Below are positions 38,687 to 48,769 of a stretch of 64,000 nt of DNA, piece after piece (the stretch's first letter is position 1; each line of letters starts with the position of its first letter). This DNA is from Schistosoma haematobium. Taxonomy: Eukaryota > Platyhelminthes > Trematoda > Strigeidida > Schistosomatidae. The DNA is taken from assembly GCF_000699445.3 (NCBI RefSeq), contig NC_067196.1, positions 80,900,364 to 80,964,363 of the forward strand, in the 5' to 3' direction. A program made the translations under genes and the position numbers. The notes under the pieces were generated by a model. That model worked only from the letters and a program-made list of their open reading frames with translations, was not told the origin of the DNA and did no database searches.

Positions 38687-38783
38687 CTGAAGCAACGGTT
38701 GATGCTGAAATCCAATACTGTAATTTTTCCTCCAAATCTTTATGATTTAATAAGTACGGATTAATTCCTCTTAGTAAACAAAG
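38687..38783 (-). CDS. LETMD1: LETMD1-like protein, late internal exon
   Basis: The minus strand has a TTATTAG acceptor, 97 coding bases and a CAG|GTAATA donor. It joins in phase 0 to the exon at 43476-43703 and leaves one base for the next exon. It reads LCLLRGINPYLLNHKD then LQYWISASTVAS. LETM1-domain proteins end their domain with a helix of this kind (in LETMD1 a CYLRGLN block followed by a W..L.WL.. block). The last coding exon, expected to encode a short hydrophobic C-terminus, was not found. Confidence 0.85.
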
Positions 38784-39559
38784 CTAATAAAAACAAAGAT
38801 CAACATAAAAAAAACGTCAAATCACAATCATAAATAGACCCTCTAAGAGAATAATTTTACATTAATTTCCAAGAGAATCAGACATTATCAAGGCTCTTTA
38901 CAGCCTGAACAATGCACTCCAATCCTATGGCGTAACCATAAAGATACCAAGAGCCATAATTAGAGGATCATAATACATCATAAGATCCCTTAGAAAATGA
39001 ATTGGCTGTTTGTATATCAAAATGTAGAAATAACTTTAATGGGCCAGGATTGATTAATAGTCGTCAATTATCTGCATCTTACTAAATCTTGATCGAAGAA
39101 AACTTAATCCATAAAATTACTTCGGAAATTAATACAGACCACATAAAAACTACCCCAATAATCTGAGCATAATTTTGACTTGAAGTTAAGTACTAGGGAT
39201 ATTCTTCAGAATAAGGAGAAATTCGTACGAACAAAATAGAAAATTCAGAAACACTTCATAGATAATGGGATTATTGGCAAAATAAATGTTTCTCCAGTTT
39301 ATTAATGATATCGAAGTGTGATTTTCTAACCAAACGTGTTACACACCTAAGATAAAAAGGTTGATGTCGTTAAAAATAGAACAAAACGATTAAACCATTT
39401 GTCTATGAGTCAGTAAACTAAAGTACATAAGTACTACAAACAATGAATAACTATTGCATACAAAGCATAAGTTAGTAATCCATTGGATTCGAGTCTTAAA
39501 TTCAAGTCGTGGTGAGAATTTATAAGAGTACAACTAAATAATAAGTCAGAAGTAGTATA

Positions 39560-39990
39560 ATACATTAATTCACTCACTGCATTCTCGCTACGAGGGTATT
39601 GCTTACGAAATTGAAAGGATAAAATGCGAATGTCCAGTGTTTTAGCCGGGTTGGTGGATATGAAGGATCTATGAACGGGAGTCTGAAAACCCTGATTCCA
39701 AGTCAATGGTGCACATGGGCTCCAGTATCCTGAGGGAACAAACGGTATGTGAACCTAATATTGATCACCGGCTACCATGGGACTGTATCTCCTAACGTTT
39801 CTCCACTGCCTTATAGACTAGACCTCTAGGTCAAAGGACCCAAATGTGGCCTAAAAACCAGCTATTTCGTTTTCGGCTCCCGAGCAGTATTCCAGCTCAC
39901 AAACTAATCGAATGATGAAGTGTGGCACATATATACTGCGTGCTTTTTTCTATCAATGTTCATGTGTTTAAATAACAGAATAAAAACATT
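39560..39990 (+). repeat. Repeat family T, diverged copy
   Basis: Contains the family words gcgaatgtccag, atgggactgtatctc and tgtggcacatata, ending in a TTTAAATAA-type tail on the right. The 90-codon minus-strand frame here lies within the repeat. Confidence 0.6.
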
Positions 39991-40209
39991 CATTCAGAAT
40001 CATCCAACTCATGAAATAAAATTAAATAAGGAAAATGTAACTAACACCAAAAATTGCAAAGCAATCTGTTTGAATATCTGGGCTACCTGTTCCTGTCATC
40101 TAGATATTTCAACAAGTTGTCTGTTTCCTTATTTGTTTTAACAGATCATTATGTCAATTAATTGCATAACTTATTCAGGTGCATTTATGAAATGTTTACG
40201 ACCTTTCGC

Positions 40210-40445
40210 TGTACAAGTTACAGAAACGTACAATCGGAGACATCCTGATGTCTGAGAATATCCATTGAAAAGAATAAATATTATTCAGATGTTGACTTCT
40301 CAAATGCTGATATCTAACTATCGATCACTCAATATTTATCGAAAATATCGATCAAGAAATACGAAATGGAAACTCGCTGAAATACTTCGTGCTGAGAATT
40401 CTATATTATACAAAAAATTATAATATTGAATGAAGCCAATAATAA
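40210..40445 (+). pseudogene. Decayed relative of the 18.0-kb open frame
   Basis: Shares 'gtacaatcggagacatc' and the RSRNTKWKLAEILRAENS-encoding segment with the minus-strand sequence at 18001-18282. It has several stops and no intact frame. The element or gene of origin is unknown. Confidence 0.5.
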
Positions 40446-40599
40446 GTAAAAATAAGTAGTACTTAAAAAAACGATTAAGAAATGTTTCAAAAAAATTATT
40501 CACAACAGGAAACTAACATAAAAAATAAATTAGCGTGTTTTTTAACAAAATTCATTTCTAACTAAAGATTTACAAAGTACAATCTTAAAATTCAATAGG

Positions 40600-40905
40600 C
40601 ATTGTTTTACTTGTATCTTCTCATTGTTATTTAAGACTGCAATTGATCAGTCTCATGTTGGCATATGTGAATCCTGCGTGGATTGCCTCGATAAAGCCTT
40701 AAGTCACAAGCATTTTAAACAAATATGGATAGTGGCGAGCAATAGAATCCAGTATGCGCGTTTCATCCCATTTGGGACTCGTCAGTTGGATGTACTTGCA
40801 TCCCAGAGTTGATGTTCAGATCCAGCTAACGAGTCCTAAATGGGACGAAACGCGCGTCCTGGATTCCACTGTTAGCCATTATCCATCTTTGCCTACAATC
40901 TTCAA
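40600..40905. repeat. SINE family C inverted pair
   Basis: The minus-strand arm (40600-40800) holds the family tail and a hammerhead with CTGACGA and GAAAC but a mutated cleavage triplet (ATA) and stem III. The plus-strand arm (40801-40905) has CTAACGA (core G5 to A) with intact GAAACGC and GTC. The two arms meet near 40800, so a transcript would fold back on itself. Each arm has damage in a different part of the ribozyme. Confidence 0.75.
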
Positions 40906-41167
40906 CACCGAAACTTAAAAAGTTTGTATTCGGTTTTTTTTTCTTCAAGATATCAATGTTGATAGACATTTATCGACACAATGGAAAATCAGTCTACTTT
41001 TTAAAGATCAATTTTCCAAATTAAAAGCTTAATGTATGACGGGGTGTATTTTTTTACGGAAAACTTTTTTTTTTTACAAGATCCGAGCATTTTTGTATAC
41101 GTTTATAAAGAACTAAGAGACAGTTAATGAAAACGATTGTTTAAATAGAGCAAGAACAAACATTGAT

Positions 41168-41214
41168 GCAGAATAGTATGAATTCATATTATTTCGAGGT
41201 TTCTCGTCAGCTGC
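41168..41214 (-). ncRNA. Minimal hammerhead ribozyme, left PLE terminus
   Basis: Inverted, identical counterpart of the motif at 42870-42916: CTGACGA, a two-pair stem II, GAAA, AT-rich stem III, and stem I GCAG/CTGC. Confidence 0.65.
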
Positions 41215-41622
41215 TTACAAACCAAAATTGTGATAGAATTTTTACGTGGAGATAGTGTGAAACAATTGACATAAATGAGTGTAAATAACGTGATTACAAT
41301 AATAACTATATATATGCTAGAAACAGGTCAGAGGTCAAAAGAGGGGGGTTAATCCAGGGTGGGTGGTGTAATAATTTAGTGAAGTTCATAAATTGTGTGA
41401 TAATTGTAGAGATTAATGGAATTAAATAATGATAAGGTAGATTACGTAATAATAATTAAATAGGGTTTGGAAAGTTAAGATGATTTAAGAGGATCAGGTG
41501 ACGGAAATGTGTGAATAAAATTTTATTTTAAGAATTAGGTAACAGGGGGGGAGTATAAATTATCTTACAATAAGTAAATGAATAAAATAACCAAAAACAC
41601 AAAACAAACAGAAACAAAAAGA

Positions 41623-41845
41623 TTACCAGGGTAGTGATAAGTTTATTAAAGTCTCTTTTTGGATGCATAAGTCCGGTTTCAGTTTCTTAATTGCAATGGC
41701 TTCAGCAAAGCGGAGAGTGGTGATTGTAGTAATTTCTTCTTCGAGGCATTCTTTTGAGCAGATTTTTCGTGAGCGGTCGAAAAGGTTTCGTACAATACTC
41801 TTTTTATAACTCATTGGACAGAAGCTGTTAAAGTTGAGATAAACT
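41623..41845 (-). pseudogene. PLE protein remnant, left unit
   Basis: The minus strand reads VYLNFNSFCPMSYKKS, RNLFDRSRKICSKECLEEEI, then jumps directly to TTLRFAEAIAIKKLKPDLC and ends INLSLPW with a TAA at 41623. The first part is the RT end (a Penelope-type NFxSFxPxxYK block). The GIY-YIG domain is deleted. Confidence 0.75.
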
Positions 41846-42463
41846 CCGCTCCGCCTCGAAGAAGAAATTACTACAATCACCAAATGCCTACGTGAAAATG
41901 CATATCCGGATAAATTCATCCACAAATATGCTAATACAAACCCTCCGATTAAGCATGATACAGTTGAAAAGAAAACCTGCTTCCTATCCTTACGCTTCAA
42001 AGGAGATGAAGTCGCCGGAATTGTCAATCACAGAATTAATTCCGCTTTAAAAGTGACCTACCCGGCAGCCAAACTGACTACGTTATGGAAAACATACTGC
42101 TCACTGAAACAAACGAAAATCGACAAGTCCTCTCCCCTCAGTTGCTCCAACTGCATTTACCAATTCACATGTACGTGCCGTAGCACATACATTGGAAGAA
42201 CTGAGAGAAGAGTACAGGTTCGCATTTCTGAGCATATTCCGAAGAACTTGACGCTGCGAGGGACTAAAGCTTTTAACAGTGCAATAGCTCGGGATCTACT
42301 TGACACCGGGCATACCGTCGATATTATGCGCGCGTTTAAAATAATCAATAGACAAAGAACTACTACCACTCTCCGCTTTGCTGAAGCCATTGCAATTAAG
42401 AAACTGAAACCGGACTTATGCATCCAAAAAGAGACTTTAATAAACTTATCACTACCCTGGTAA
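41843..42463 (+). CDS. PLE GIY-YIG endonuclease domain, 5'-truncated
   Basis: An uninterrupted plus-strand frame, open from about 41843, without the RT core. It starts in the linker after RT (LEEEITTITKCLRENAYPDKF), then has a linker and the GIY-YIG domain: CSNCIYQFTCTCRSTYIGR, followed by VQVRISEH with the expected Arg and Glu-His. It ends with the PLE C-terminal block LKPDLCIQKE, INLSLPW and stop at 42463. In full-length PLEs this domain nicks the target for reverse transcription. The frame is undamaged, consistent with recent insertion, but the protein cannot be complete. Confidence 0.82.
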   Translation, partial: TPLRLEEEITTITKCLRENAYPDKFIHKYANTNPPIKHDTVEKKTCFLSLRFKGDEVAGIVNHRINSALKVTYPAAKLTTLWKTYCSLKQTKIDKSSPLSCSNCIYQFTCTCRSTYIGRTERRVQVRISEHIPKNLTLRGTKAFNSAIARDLLDTGHTVDIMRAFKIINRQRTTTTLRFAEAIAIKKLKPDLCIQKETLINLSLPW

Positions 42464-42869
42464 TCTTTTTGTTTCTGTTTGTTTTGTGTTTTTGGTTATT
42501 TTATTCATTTACTTATTGTAAGATAATTTATACTCCCCCTGTTACCTAATTCTTAAAATAAAATTTTATTCACACATTTCCGTCACCTGATCCTCTTAAA
42601 TCATCTTAACTTTCCAAACCCTATTTAATTATTATTACGTAATCTACCTTATCATTATTTAATTCCATTAATCTCTACAATTATCACACAATTTATGAAC
42701 TTCACTAAATTATTACACCACCCACCCTGGATTAACCCCCCTCTTTTGACCTCTGACCTGTTTCTAGCATATATATAGTTATTATTGTAATCACGTTATT
42801 TACACTCATTTATGTCAATTGTTTCACACTATCTCCACGTAAAAATTCTATCACAATTTTGGTTTGTAA

Positions 42870-42916
42870 GCAGCTGACGAGAAACCTCGAAATAATATGA
42901 ATTCATACTATTCTGC
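42870..42916 (+). ncRNA. Minimal hammerhead ribozyme, right PLE terminus
   Basis: GCAG, then CTGACGA, a short stem II (GAAACCTC), GAAA, an AT-rich stem III with one mismatch over a GAATTC centre, an ATT cleavage triplet, and CTGC. The 8448-8495 copy differs but keeps the core. Minimal hammerheads with a very short stem II are known in PLE termini. Confidence 0.65.
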
Positions 42917-43107
42917 ATCAATGTTTGTTCTTGCTCTATTTAAATTCATAAAGGGAACCAATTGCATGAAAACGATTGTTCTTTAAAGTGTTTTAGATTG
43001 ATATGAACTAATGTGAAAAATGACTCTTTTAATACTTCAAGTATCAATTTTGTTTTAATGATCAAATAAAGTGGAATATTAAACTATAAAATGGTGTAAT
43101 TGTATCT

Positions 43108-43425
43108 ATTAATTGATATCCATTTATAATAACCAATAATAAATTTGCCTAGTTATATATATTTCACTGTTTGAAATCATGAGTCAATTGAAGCTAGGCC
43201 GGCTCAGTGGTCTAGTTGGTTAAGCTCCTGGCGCGAGACTGATAGGTACTGGGTTCGAATCTTGCGGGGGGCGGGATCGTGGATGCGCACTGCTGAGGTG
43301 TCCTATACTAGGACGAAACGGTCGTCCAGTGCTTCCAGGTTTTCCATAGTGGTCTAGCTTCAATTGACTCATGATTTCAACCAGTGGAATTTCTATAATC
43401 TCCACAAAACCCATTCTGATTATAT
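43108..43425 (+). repeat. SINE family A unit
   Basis: The tRNA-like head (GGCTCAGTGGTCTAGTTGGT and GGGTTCGAATC) is well kept. The hammerhead reads CTGAGGT (last core base changed), with intact GAAAC, GTC and a perfect GCACTG/CAGTGC stem I. The tail runs to 'ctccacaaaacccattctgat'. It lies just downstream of the LETMD1 exon at 43476 in gene orientation. Confidence 0.85.
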
Positions 43426-43475
43426 ATATTTGTTTACTTTTCTAGAAGAAATAATAACATATTTTAAATACTTAC

Positions 43476-43703
43476 TTGTTTCAATTCAGAATTTTGTAAA
43501 ATCGATAAAGAATTATCATTGAATAACTTATCTTTTTGCATACATTGATCTTCAACATATAAGAAATATGCATGTTTCTTTAATACAAGTATACGAGATG
43601 TTTTTAGAATGGATTTTCTCTTGAATAAATCACTCCATAATAATGTATTCATCATCCAAATATATGAATATATAGAGAGACCGTGTAATCGACATAAAGC
43701 CGC
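43476..43703 (-). CDS. LETMD1: LETMD1-like protein, internal exon (LETM1 domain)
   Basis: The minus strand has a pyrimidine-rich acceptor ending in TTTTTAG, 228 bases in phase 0, and an ACAA|GTAAGT donor. It encodes 76 residues starting AALCRLHGLSIYSYIW, then LLWSDLFKRKSILKTSR and KKHAYFLYVEDQCMQK. In LETM1-domain proteins this is the helical block after the membrane segment (in LETMD1 a LSRAM...YLPPPLLRHRL region followed by H..VIHQLDKAL), with a basic stretch facing the matrix. The end (NDNSLSILQNSELKQ) joins the CLLRG block of the next exon. The two flanking introns are about 4.7 and 9.3 kb. Confidence 0.85.
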
Positions 43704-45409
43704 CTAAAAAAAATAATAATAACCCTAATTAATCTGATATGAAAACAATTATTTATAAGGACACATTGAATTAATATTGTCAGGAAGCGATTAAGATAGA
43801 GGTCAACAGAGTTGGTTTATAGGAGACAGGATTGGTATTTCTATATATATTGTATGTTAAATTTCAGTCACTAAAATCCAAGTTTAAGTCTCACCTGAAC
43901 TACTTCAGTTTAGGCAACCTAGTAGTATTATTACCCTTCAAAGTTATGGTGTGGCTCATAACTAAGTAATTAGTGAATGACTAAGTGTTTTTATAGGGCT
44001 GTATTTTTGTCAATCATCTAGTGTTTATAGTTATAGATATCTCCTAATATCCTTTGGACTTAGTGAGATATAAGTCACTATGAGAGGAACAATTGTTATT
44101 TGCTAACTACTCGTAATGTTTAGTGGAGTCTGCTTGTTTTAAATCCTATCAATTTACCTATATGTGTATAAATTCTTTTTTTTTCAAAAGGAAACTTCTA
44201 AAGAAATTATTAGACAACCTGATATGAACTATAACAAGTGTAAATGAATTGTTAAAACCCAACAGGAAAAAATGGGTAGGCAAAAAAGACTCGACAAGTA
44301 AATCTTCATCAACACTAGAAAAATACATAGTTTACAATGGTAAAAACATAGTCCCTCATATATATATCGAGAGGTAAGTATCAGCTGAGCGGTGAAATTT
44401 TTGCCAATTAGACACACCTTAAACTATTTATTCTTTTTATTGAATGCATTTGCTCTAAAAATGTTTAGCTAACAATATCAGTATAAAAAGATATGATTTA
44501 GATTGAGTTACAAACATTTGAATATAATTCAAAGGGCTTCCCCTTATACTGACAAATAAAATTAGTGATAAGTCAAAGAGAGCATTGAATAGTTGTTGTA
44601 ACCTATACGGAAACTCACAAATAATATTACACATTGATCACATTCTTCATAATTACACGAAGGTCCATATAATTTTATGTTTTAAAATATTCGGCGTGAA
44701 CTTCAGCTTGGGTCAGTTCGAAGCATTTTTTTTACAAACTCATGATGCAATACAATATTCACTTAGCATATATAAAGGCAATTAGTAAGATATTGAAATT
44801 ACAATTAGTGTTTCTTCAGATTTACAAAACAAATCGGATATCTGTTTGAATAGTCTCTAACTATATGATGTAAAACATGATATACTGAAATAAGAATTCA
44901 CTGATCTGGTATTAGTGTAATGAATACTGTTCATAAGATTGCTTATAATTAGTATATACAGGAATGTCGCGTAGAAGTTACTACAGTCGATTCTCAAAGA
45001 GAAGAATCCCAGTAGGTCAAAAAACGCGGCGTATGCAGAATATGTTAGAAGATAGAAGAGAAGCAGTAGAAGACAGTCTAGGATCAACTTGGATTGCAGA
45101 ACACGCAAAAACCATACAAATAAATGACTCAAGATTCAGTATACCTACTGTGTAAACATTCTGTTTTTCTGTTCCATGGTGCAATCTCTTATATAATATC
45201 CAACCTCAACGCACTCAAAGCACCTACCATTCCTACCCACGTGGCGAAGACTTACGCTAACTGACAAAAGTCAACTCAACAATGTTCAAGAAATTCAGTC
45301 TTACAAAACAATTCTGAATGATAATAATTTGATATTCAATCTAGCTGCAAGATATTTTAATAAATTAAAATGTATTGATCACTCCTTAGTAATTATTATT
45401 TTTTTAATA
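43704..45409. other. LETMD1 intron, mostly unassigned
   Basis: Mostly AT-rich. The part at 44960-45300 is less AT-rich and has a 63-codon plus-strand frame (44964-45155, basic then acidic) that is not recognised. It may be part of an old retroelement. Confidence 0.4.
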
Positions 45410-45545
45410 GTTGAATTCATGAGTCAATGTAAGCTAGATCATCATAGAAAACCTGAAAGCACAGGACGGTCGTTTCGTCCCACTATGGGACTCCTCAACA
45501 ATACATATCCAACTATTAAAATTACTACAATCTCCACAAACCCCA
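45410..45545 (-). repeat. SINE family A fragment
   Basis: Two rearranged pieces of family A: the tail with a hammerhead remnant on the minus strand (TTGAGGA in place of CTGAGGA, GAAAC intact), followed by the extreme 3' end (ctccacaaaccccattctgat) on the plus strand. Confidence 0.65.
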
Positions 45546-45704
45546 TTCTGATCAATAATTTTAAAAAAAAATTTTTCACCATGAAATTAATATACCTAAC
45601 AACAGACTAAAATATAGTGAATAAATAAATAATTTTATACCAAATAAATAATTGAAAGGTTAAATGAATTTAACTATAATATTATCAAATAAATAAACTT
45701 ATTG

Positions 45705-45960
45705 AGATTAGATGGTGGTTGGAGGTAGTCGACAGGAAACTTTGGACCCGGGTTTCGTGCCACTTGGCACTCGTCAGCAAGGTGCATATGTAGTCTTGAG
45801 GGAACTGGTGCAACTTGGCGGATTCGATTTCGTGTCACCCAGCTTCACAGTCAGAGACGTTACCACTGAGCTATCCGAGCCGCGACCGACCTCCTGTAGG
45901 ACTGAGATGTAATCACAATTGATTGATCACTGGGTGGTGATCAATGTCATGCGTGTCTAG
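45705..45960 (-). repeat. SINE family B, full unit
   Basis: The minus strand has the head GGATAGCTCAGTGGTAACG with a B-box-like TCGAATCCGCC, then the hammerhead and the tail ending in ctccaaccaccatctaa. It pairs as an inverted repeat with 46005-46110. Confidence 0.85.
45737..45788 (-). ncRNA. Hammerhead ribozyme (family B), core intact
   Basis: CTGACGA, stem II GTGCCAAGTGGCAC, GAAAC, stem III ACCCGGGT and a GTC triplet. Stem I is CCTTG against CAAAG, with one mismatch. Confidence 0.78.
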
Positions 45961-46004
45961 TCCTTATTAGTGCAGATCGAATGCTATCGATCATGTTGCA
46001 ATGC

Positions 46005-46110
46005 ACCAGTTCCCTCAAGATTACAGGTACACCTTGCTGACGAGTGCCAAGTAGCACGAAACCCGGGTCCAGGGTTGCCTGTCGACTACCTCCAACCACC
46101 ATCTAATCTC
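46005..46110 (+). repeat. SINE family B, headless inverted partner
   Basis: Plus-strand hammerhead and tail of family B, without the tRNA-like head. It is flanked by an outer palindrome: a 30-base block at about 45972-46002 recurs inverted at 46162-46190. Confidence 0.8.
46027..46076 (+). ncRNA. Hammerhead ribozyme (family B), best-preserved copy
   Basis: CCTTG, then CTGACGA, stem II GTGCCAAGTAGCAC, GAAAC, stem III ACCCGGGT, GTC and CAGGG. Stem I makes five pairs including one G-U. Every position checked fits an active type I hammerhead. Confidence 0.82.
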
Positions 46111-46607
46111 AATATATAGTGCCCGCATTGTCGAGTCACCTAGACTGGTGGCCATATTGCAACATGATCGATAGCATTCGATCTGCATTAATAAAGAAGA
46201 GGCACGCATGACATCGATCGCCACCCAGTGGTCAATCAATTGTGAAATAAACTTATGTCAGTACAATACAGGAAATCAAACTTATACACATAGATAATGA
46301 TTTTAAAAAAAGGTCTTTATTATGCTAACATGAATTAATTCATTTATAAAATAGGATTGTATAAGGTCAATATGATAAATTGTTGATCCCTAGGTTAATT
46401 ACATGCTCTCAAGTGTTATTACCACATATAAATATCAACGAATATAGTTTTATGTTTATCAATGTTTTAATTTAGATTTTTTTTTCATATTATATTCAAT
46501 GTAAATCTGTAAGACAGGATATATAAAACGACTATTTAAAGTAATTACTTTTATTTAATATATTTTGATAATCATTAAAGTTTATTGTGGTTACTATTAA
46601 TATTAAT

Positions 46608-46611
46608 ATCG

Positions 46612-46669
<58 letters not shown>

Positions 46670-46670
46670 A
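46608..46670. repeat. (TTA)n microsatellite
   Basis: About 20 uninterrupted ATT/TTA units in a LETMD1 intron, directly beside repeat L1. Confidence 0.95.
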
Positions 46671-46679
46671 GAGAATAAT

Positions 46680-47012
46680 CTCATATCAACCACAATTGGA
46701 TACTGTAGTTGTAGTGTGGGTTACTTATATTCATATCAGTAGTATATAACGGTGGTCAGGCATGGAATGTATTTCAGTAGAAGATCGATAAAGAAAGAAC
46801 GAAAACGGAACGCAATTGATATGAAAAGGCATGAACAATGAAATCTGAGACAATGGATTGATATTTGCAAAAGGAACAATGAAGTTTGAGATGATGGATT
46901 GATATTTCGTAAATTAAGGATTTACTATATGGTTCTCAGATTTTATTGAGATGTTCTATAATTTTGTGTCTAATACATTCGATTATCCCCACTCATCTTC
47001 TTGTTCACTACT
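46680..47012 (-). repeat. LTR-like repeat L1 with internal duplication
   Basis: Matches 31925-32215. A block of about 40 bases (gaacaatgaa...ttgatattt) is repeated in tandem at about 46829-46909, which the other L1 copies lack. Confidence 0.5.
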
Positions 47013-47349
47013 TAATAACTATATATGAAGTATAGTTTGTTGAAATTAGGTAATTTATTAAAGTCACACGACAACTTATCATAAATAAAGCAGTTTTATA
47101 GTTTATATTTAATAAAAACTATAATTAATTTTTTTTAAGGAATATGCAATATGACTGGTATATACATACATGTATATACTAGTTAGTGGACAAAATGTCG
47201 ATTGGTAACTAAAGATAAACTTTATTGGCAATTCGATTAGGAACAGCTTCTTTAAATCACCTATTTATTTATTTATTTGTGAAGATCAATGTTTATAATT
47301 TTTGTCATCCTTAAATGAAAAACAGATATTCTACTTGATATGACGGGAT

Positions 47350-47795
47350 GATATTTATTTATTTAATTATCATAAACATTGGTACAAAGAAGCACCAAAT
47401 ATAATATACGACATACTTCATCATTTGGTTTGTATGTGGGTTAGAATATGGTTCGGGAGCAGAGGTGGGTAGTTTTTTTTAAGTGAACAATTCCCCAATC
47501 TTTTGGTCTAGAGGTCTAATTCATAAGGCAGTAGAGAAACGTAAGGAGATGCAGTCCCATGGTATTCGGTGATCAATAATAGGTTCACATATCATTTGTT
47601 CCCTCAGAATCCTAGAGCCCATATGCACTATTGACTTGGAATTGAGATTTTTCAATTCCACTAAGTGGATCCTCCATATCCATCAACCCGGCTAAAACAC
47701 TGGACATTTGCATTTTATCCTTTCCATTTCGTGAACAACATCCTCGCCACAAGATGGTAATGAGCAGGATTTCCCTGACGTTGGTTGTATACTAG
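47350..47795 (-). repeat. Repeat family T copy
   Basis: The minus strand ends with a (TTTA)-type tail on the left (47350-47373). Family words include acattggtacaaagaag, cagtcccatggt, and a decayed gctaaaacactggacattt block. Confidence 0.65.
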
Positions 47796-48229
47796 CTGAA
47801 ACAGTTATTTTAAATAGCAGGTTGATATAGATGTTGATGCAATAAACAGCTGTCAAGTGAATGTCATTCACTAAATGAATGCACTTTTTTGATACGTTTC
47901 TAATGATATATACTACCATAAAATCCACCAATTATTAAACTCCTCATAACCAACACAAGAGAATAAAGATTAGGAAATAAATTATCAAATAAAACCTAAC
48001 TACTATAAGATAATATTAAAACTAGAAATTTGATATTCTCAGACTAATTTTTGGAAATAGTTAAGTGATTTCCATTTATCTAAAATGTAAAAAGATGGTT
48101 GTATACCGTGAGAACAAAATTATTTCTAACCATTGATTTCACTAAGTTGTTTTATTTTTAAAAAGAAGCTTTAACTTCGAAAATACATATTTACAAGGAA
48201 ACGAAAATAAAATACAACTTTATAGATGT

Positions 48230-48510
48230 TGTAGTGAACGAAACACGGGTGGGGACAATCGAATGTATCTAACACAAAATTACAGGACTTGTTAATAAAA
48301 TCTAACAAGTAAATGTTTATTTTGCAAAATGCCCATCAATTATCTCAAAATGACTCAGACTTCATTGTTCTTGCATTTTCATACAAATTGGATCCTGTTT
48401 CTATTCTTTATTGTTCGATCTTCTTGTCTCTGCTGCCAGACCTTCTGTTCACGACCAACATCGTATACTACTTATATCTATAAGTAGCACACACCACAGA
48501 GTCAGTACCA
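48230..48510 (+). repeat. LTR-like repeat L1
   Basis: The plus strand starts TGTAGTGAACGAAACACG and is colinear with the two minus-strand L1 copies to about 48500 (tagcacacaccac block). Confidence 0.55.
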
Positions 48511-48604
48511 AGGTTGGACTAGATAGTTTCCAATAAATTGAGTATTGGGGAGAAATTTAACAATAAATAAATTCTTTTTCTATCCTAATGAATAGGAAAA
48601 TTGA

Positions 48605-48665
48605 ATTTCTGACGTTTCGTGACTTAATGTAAGTCATTTCTTCAGAATATATATCACAACATCGA
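48605..48665 (-). other. Hairpin with hammerhead-like boxes
   Basis: The minus strand reads CTGAAGA, then a TGACTT/AAGTCA hairpin, then GAAACGTC. The boxes and the GTC triplet resemble a hammerhead, but there is an extra unpaired A before stem II, almost no stem III, and no convincing stem I. Confidence 0.3.
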
Positions 48666-48769
48666 TAATGAATTAGCCATCAGAAAAATTATTATATAGA
48701 TAATTAGGAAAAAATATACCTATTTATACTTATTTAAGTTTGTCATTTTAAAACATAAGATTATTGACT

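Larger units (their letters stand above)
41142..42965 (+). mobile_element. Penelope-like element, two head-to-head truncated units
   Basis: Flanked by identical 15-base copies of ATGAAAACGATTGTT (41127-41141 and 42966-42980). The outer parts (41142-41760 and 42340-42951) are inverted copies, near-identical wherever compared, each made of the C-terminal coding end and 3' untranslated region. The right unit reads outward on the plus strand, the left on the minus strand. The left unit has an internal deletion joining an RT-end segment to the C-terminal tail. The insertion lies in a LETMD1 intron and appears young. Confidence 0.88.

Noticed and set aside
40744..40800. Intact hammerhead on the minus strand
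   Set aside because: The cleavage triplet reads ATA and the second pair of stem III is lost, so it was kept only as a degenerate copy.
41623..42963. Reading the large inverted repeat as a DNA transposon with long terminal inverted repeats
   Set aside because: The arms contain the 3' coding end and untranslated region of a PLE with a GIY-YIG domain, and the target duplication is 15 bases; no transposase is present.
43220..43414. ORFs across family A SINE copies (also 14466-14831 and 63112-63303)
   Set aside because: They encode near-identical peptides only because they are the same repeat; the frames differ between copies and have no coding signature.
44964..45155. 63-codon ORF (basic N-terminus) as a small gene
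   Set aside because: It overlaps a minus-strand ORF of similar length in an intron, has no recognised motif or promoter signal, and may be old repeat sequence.
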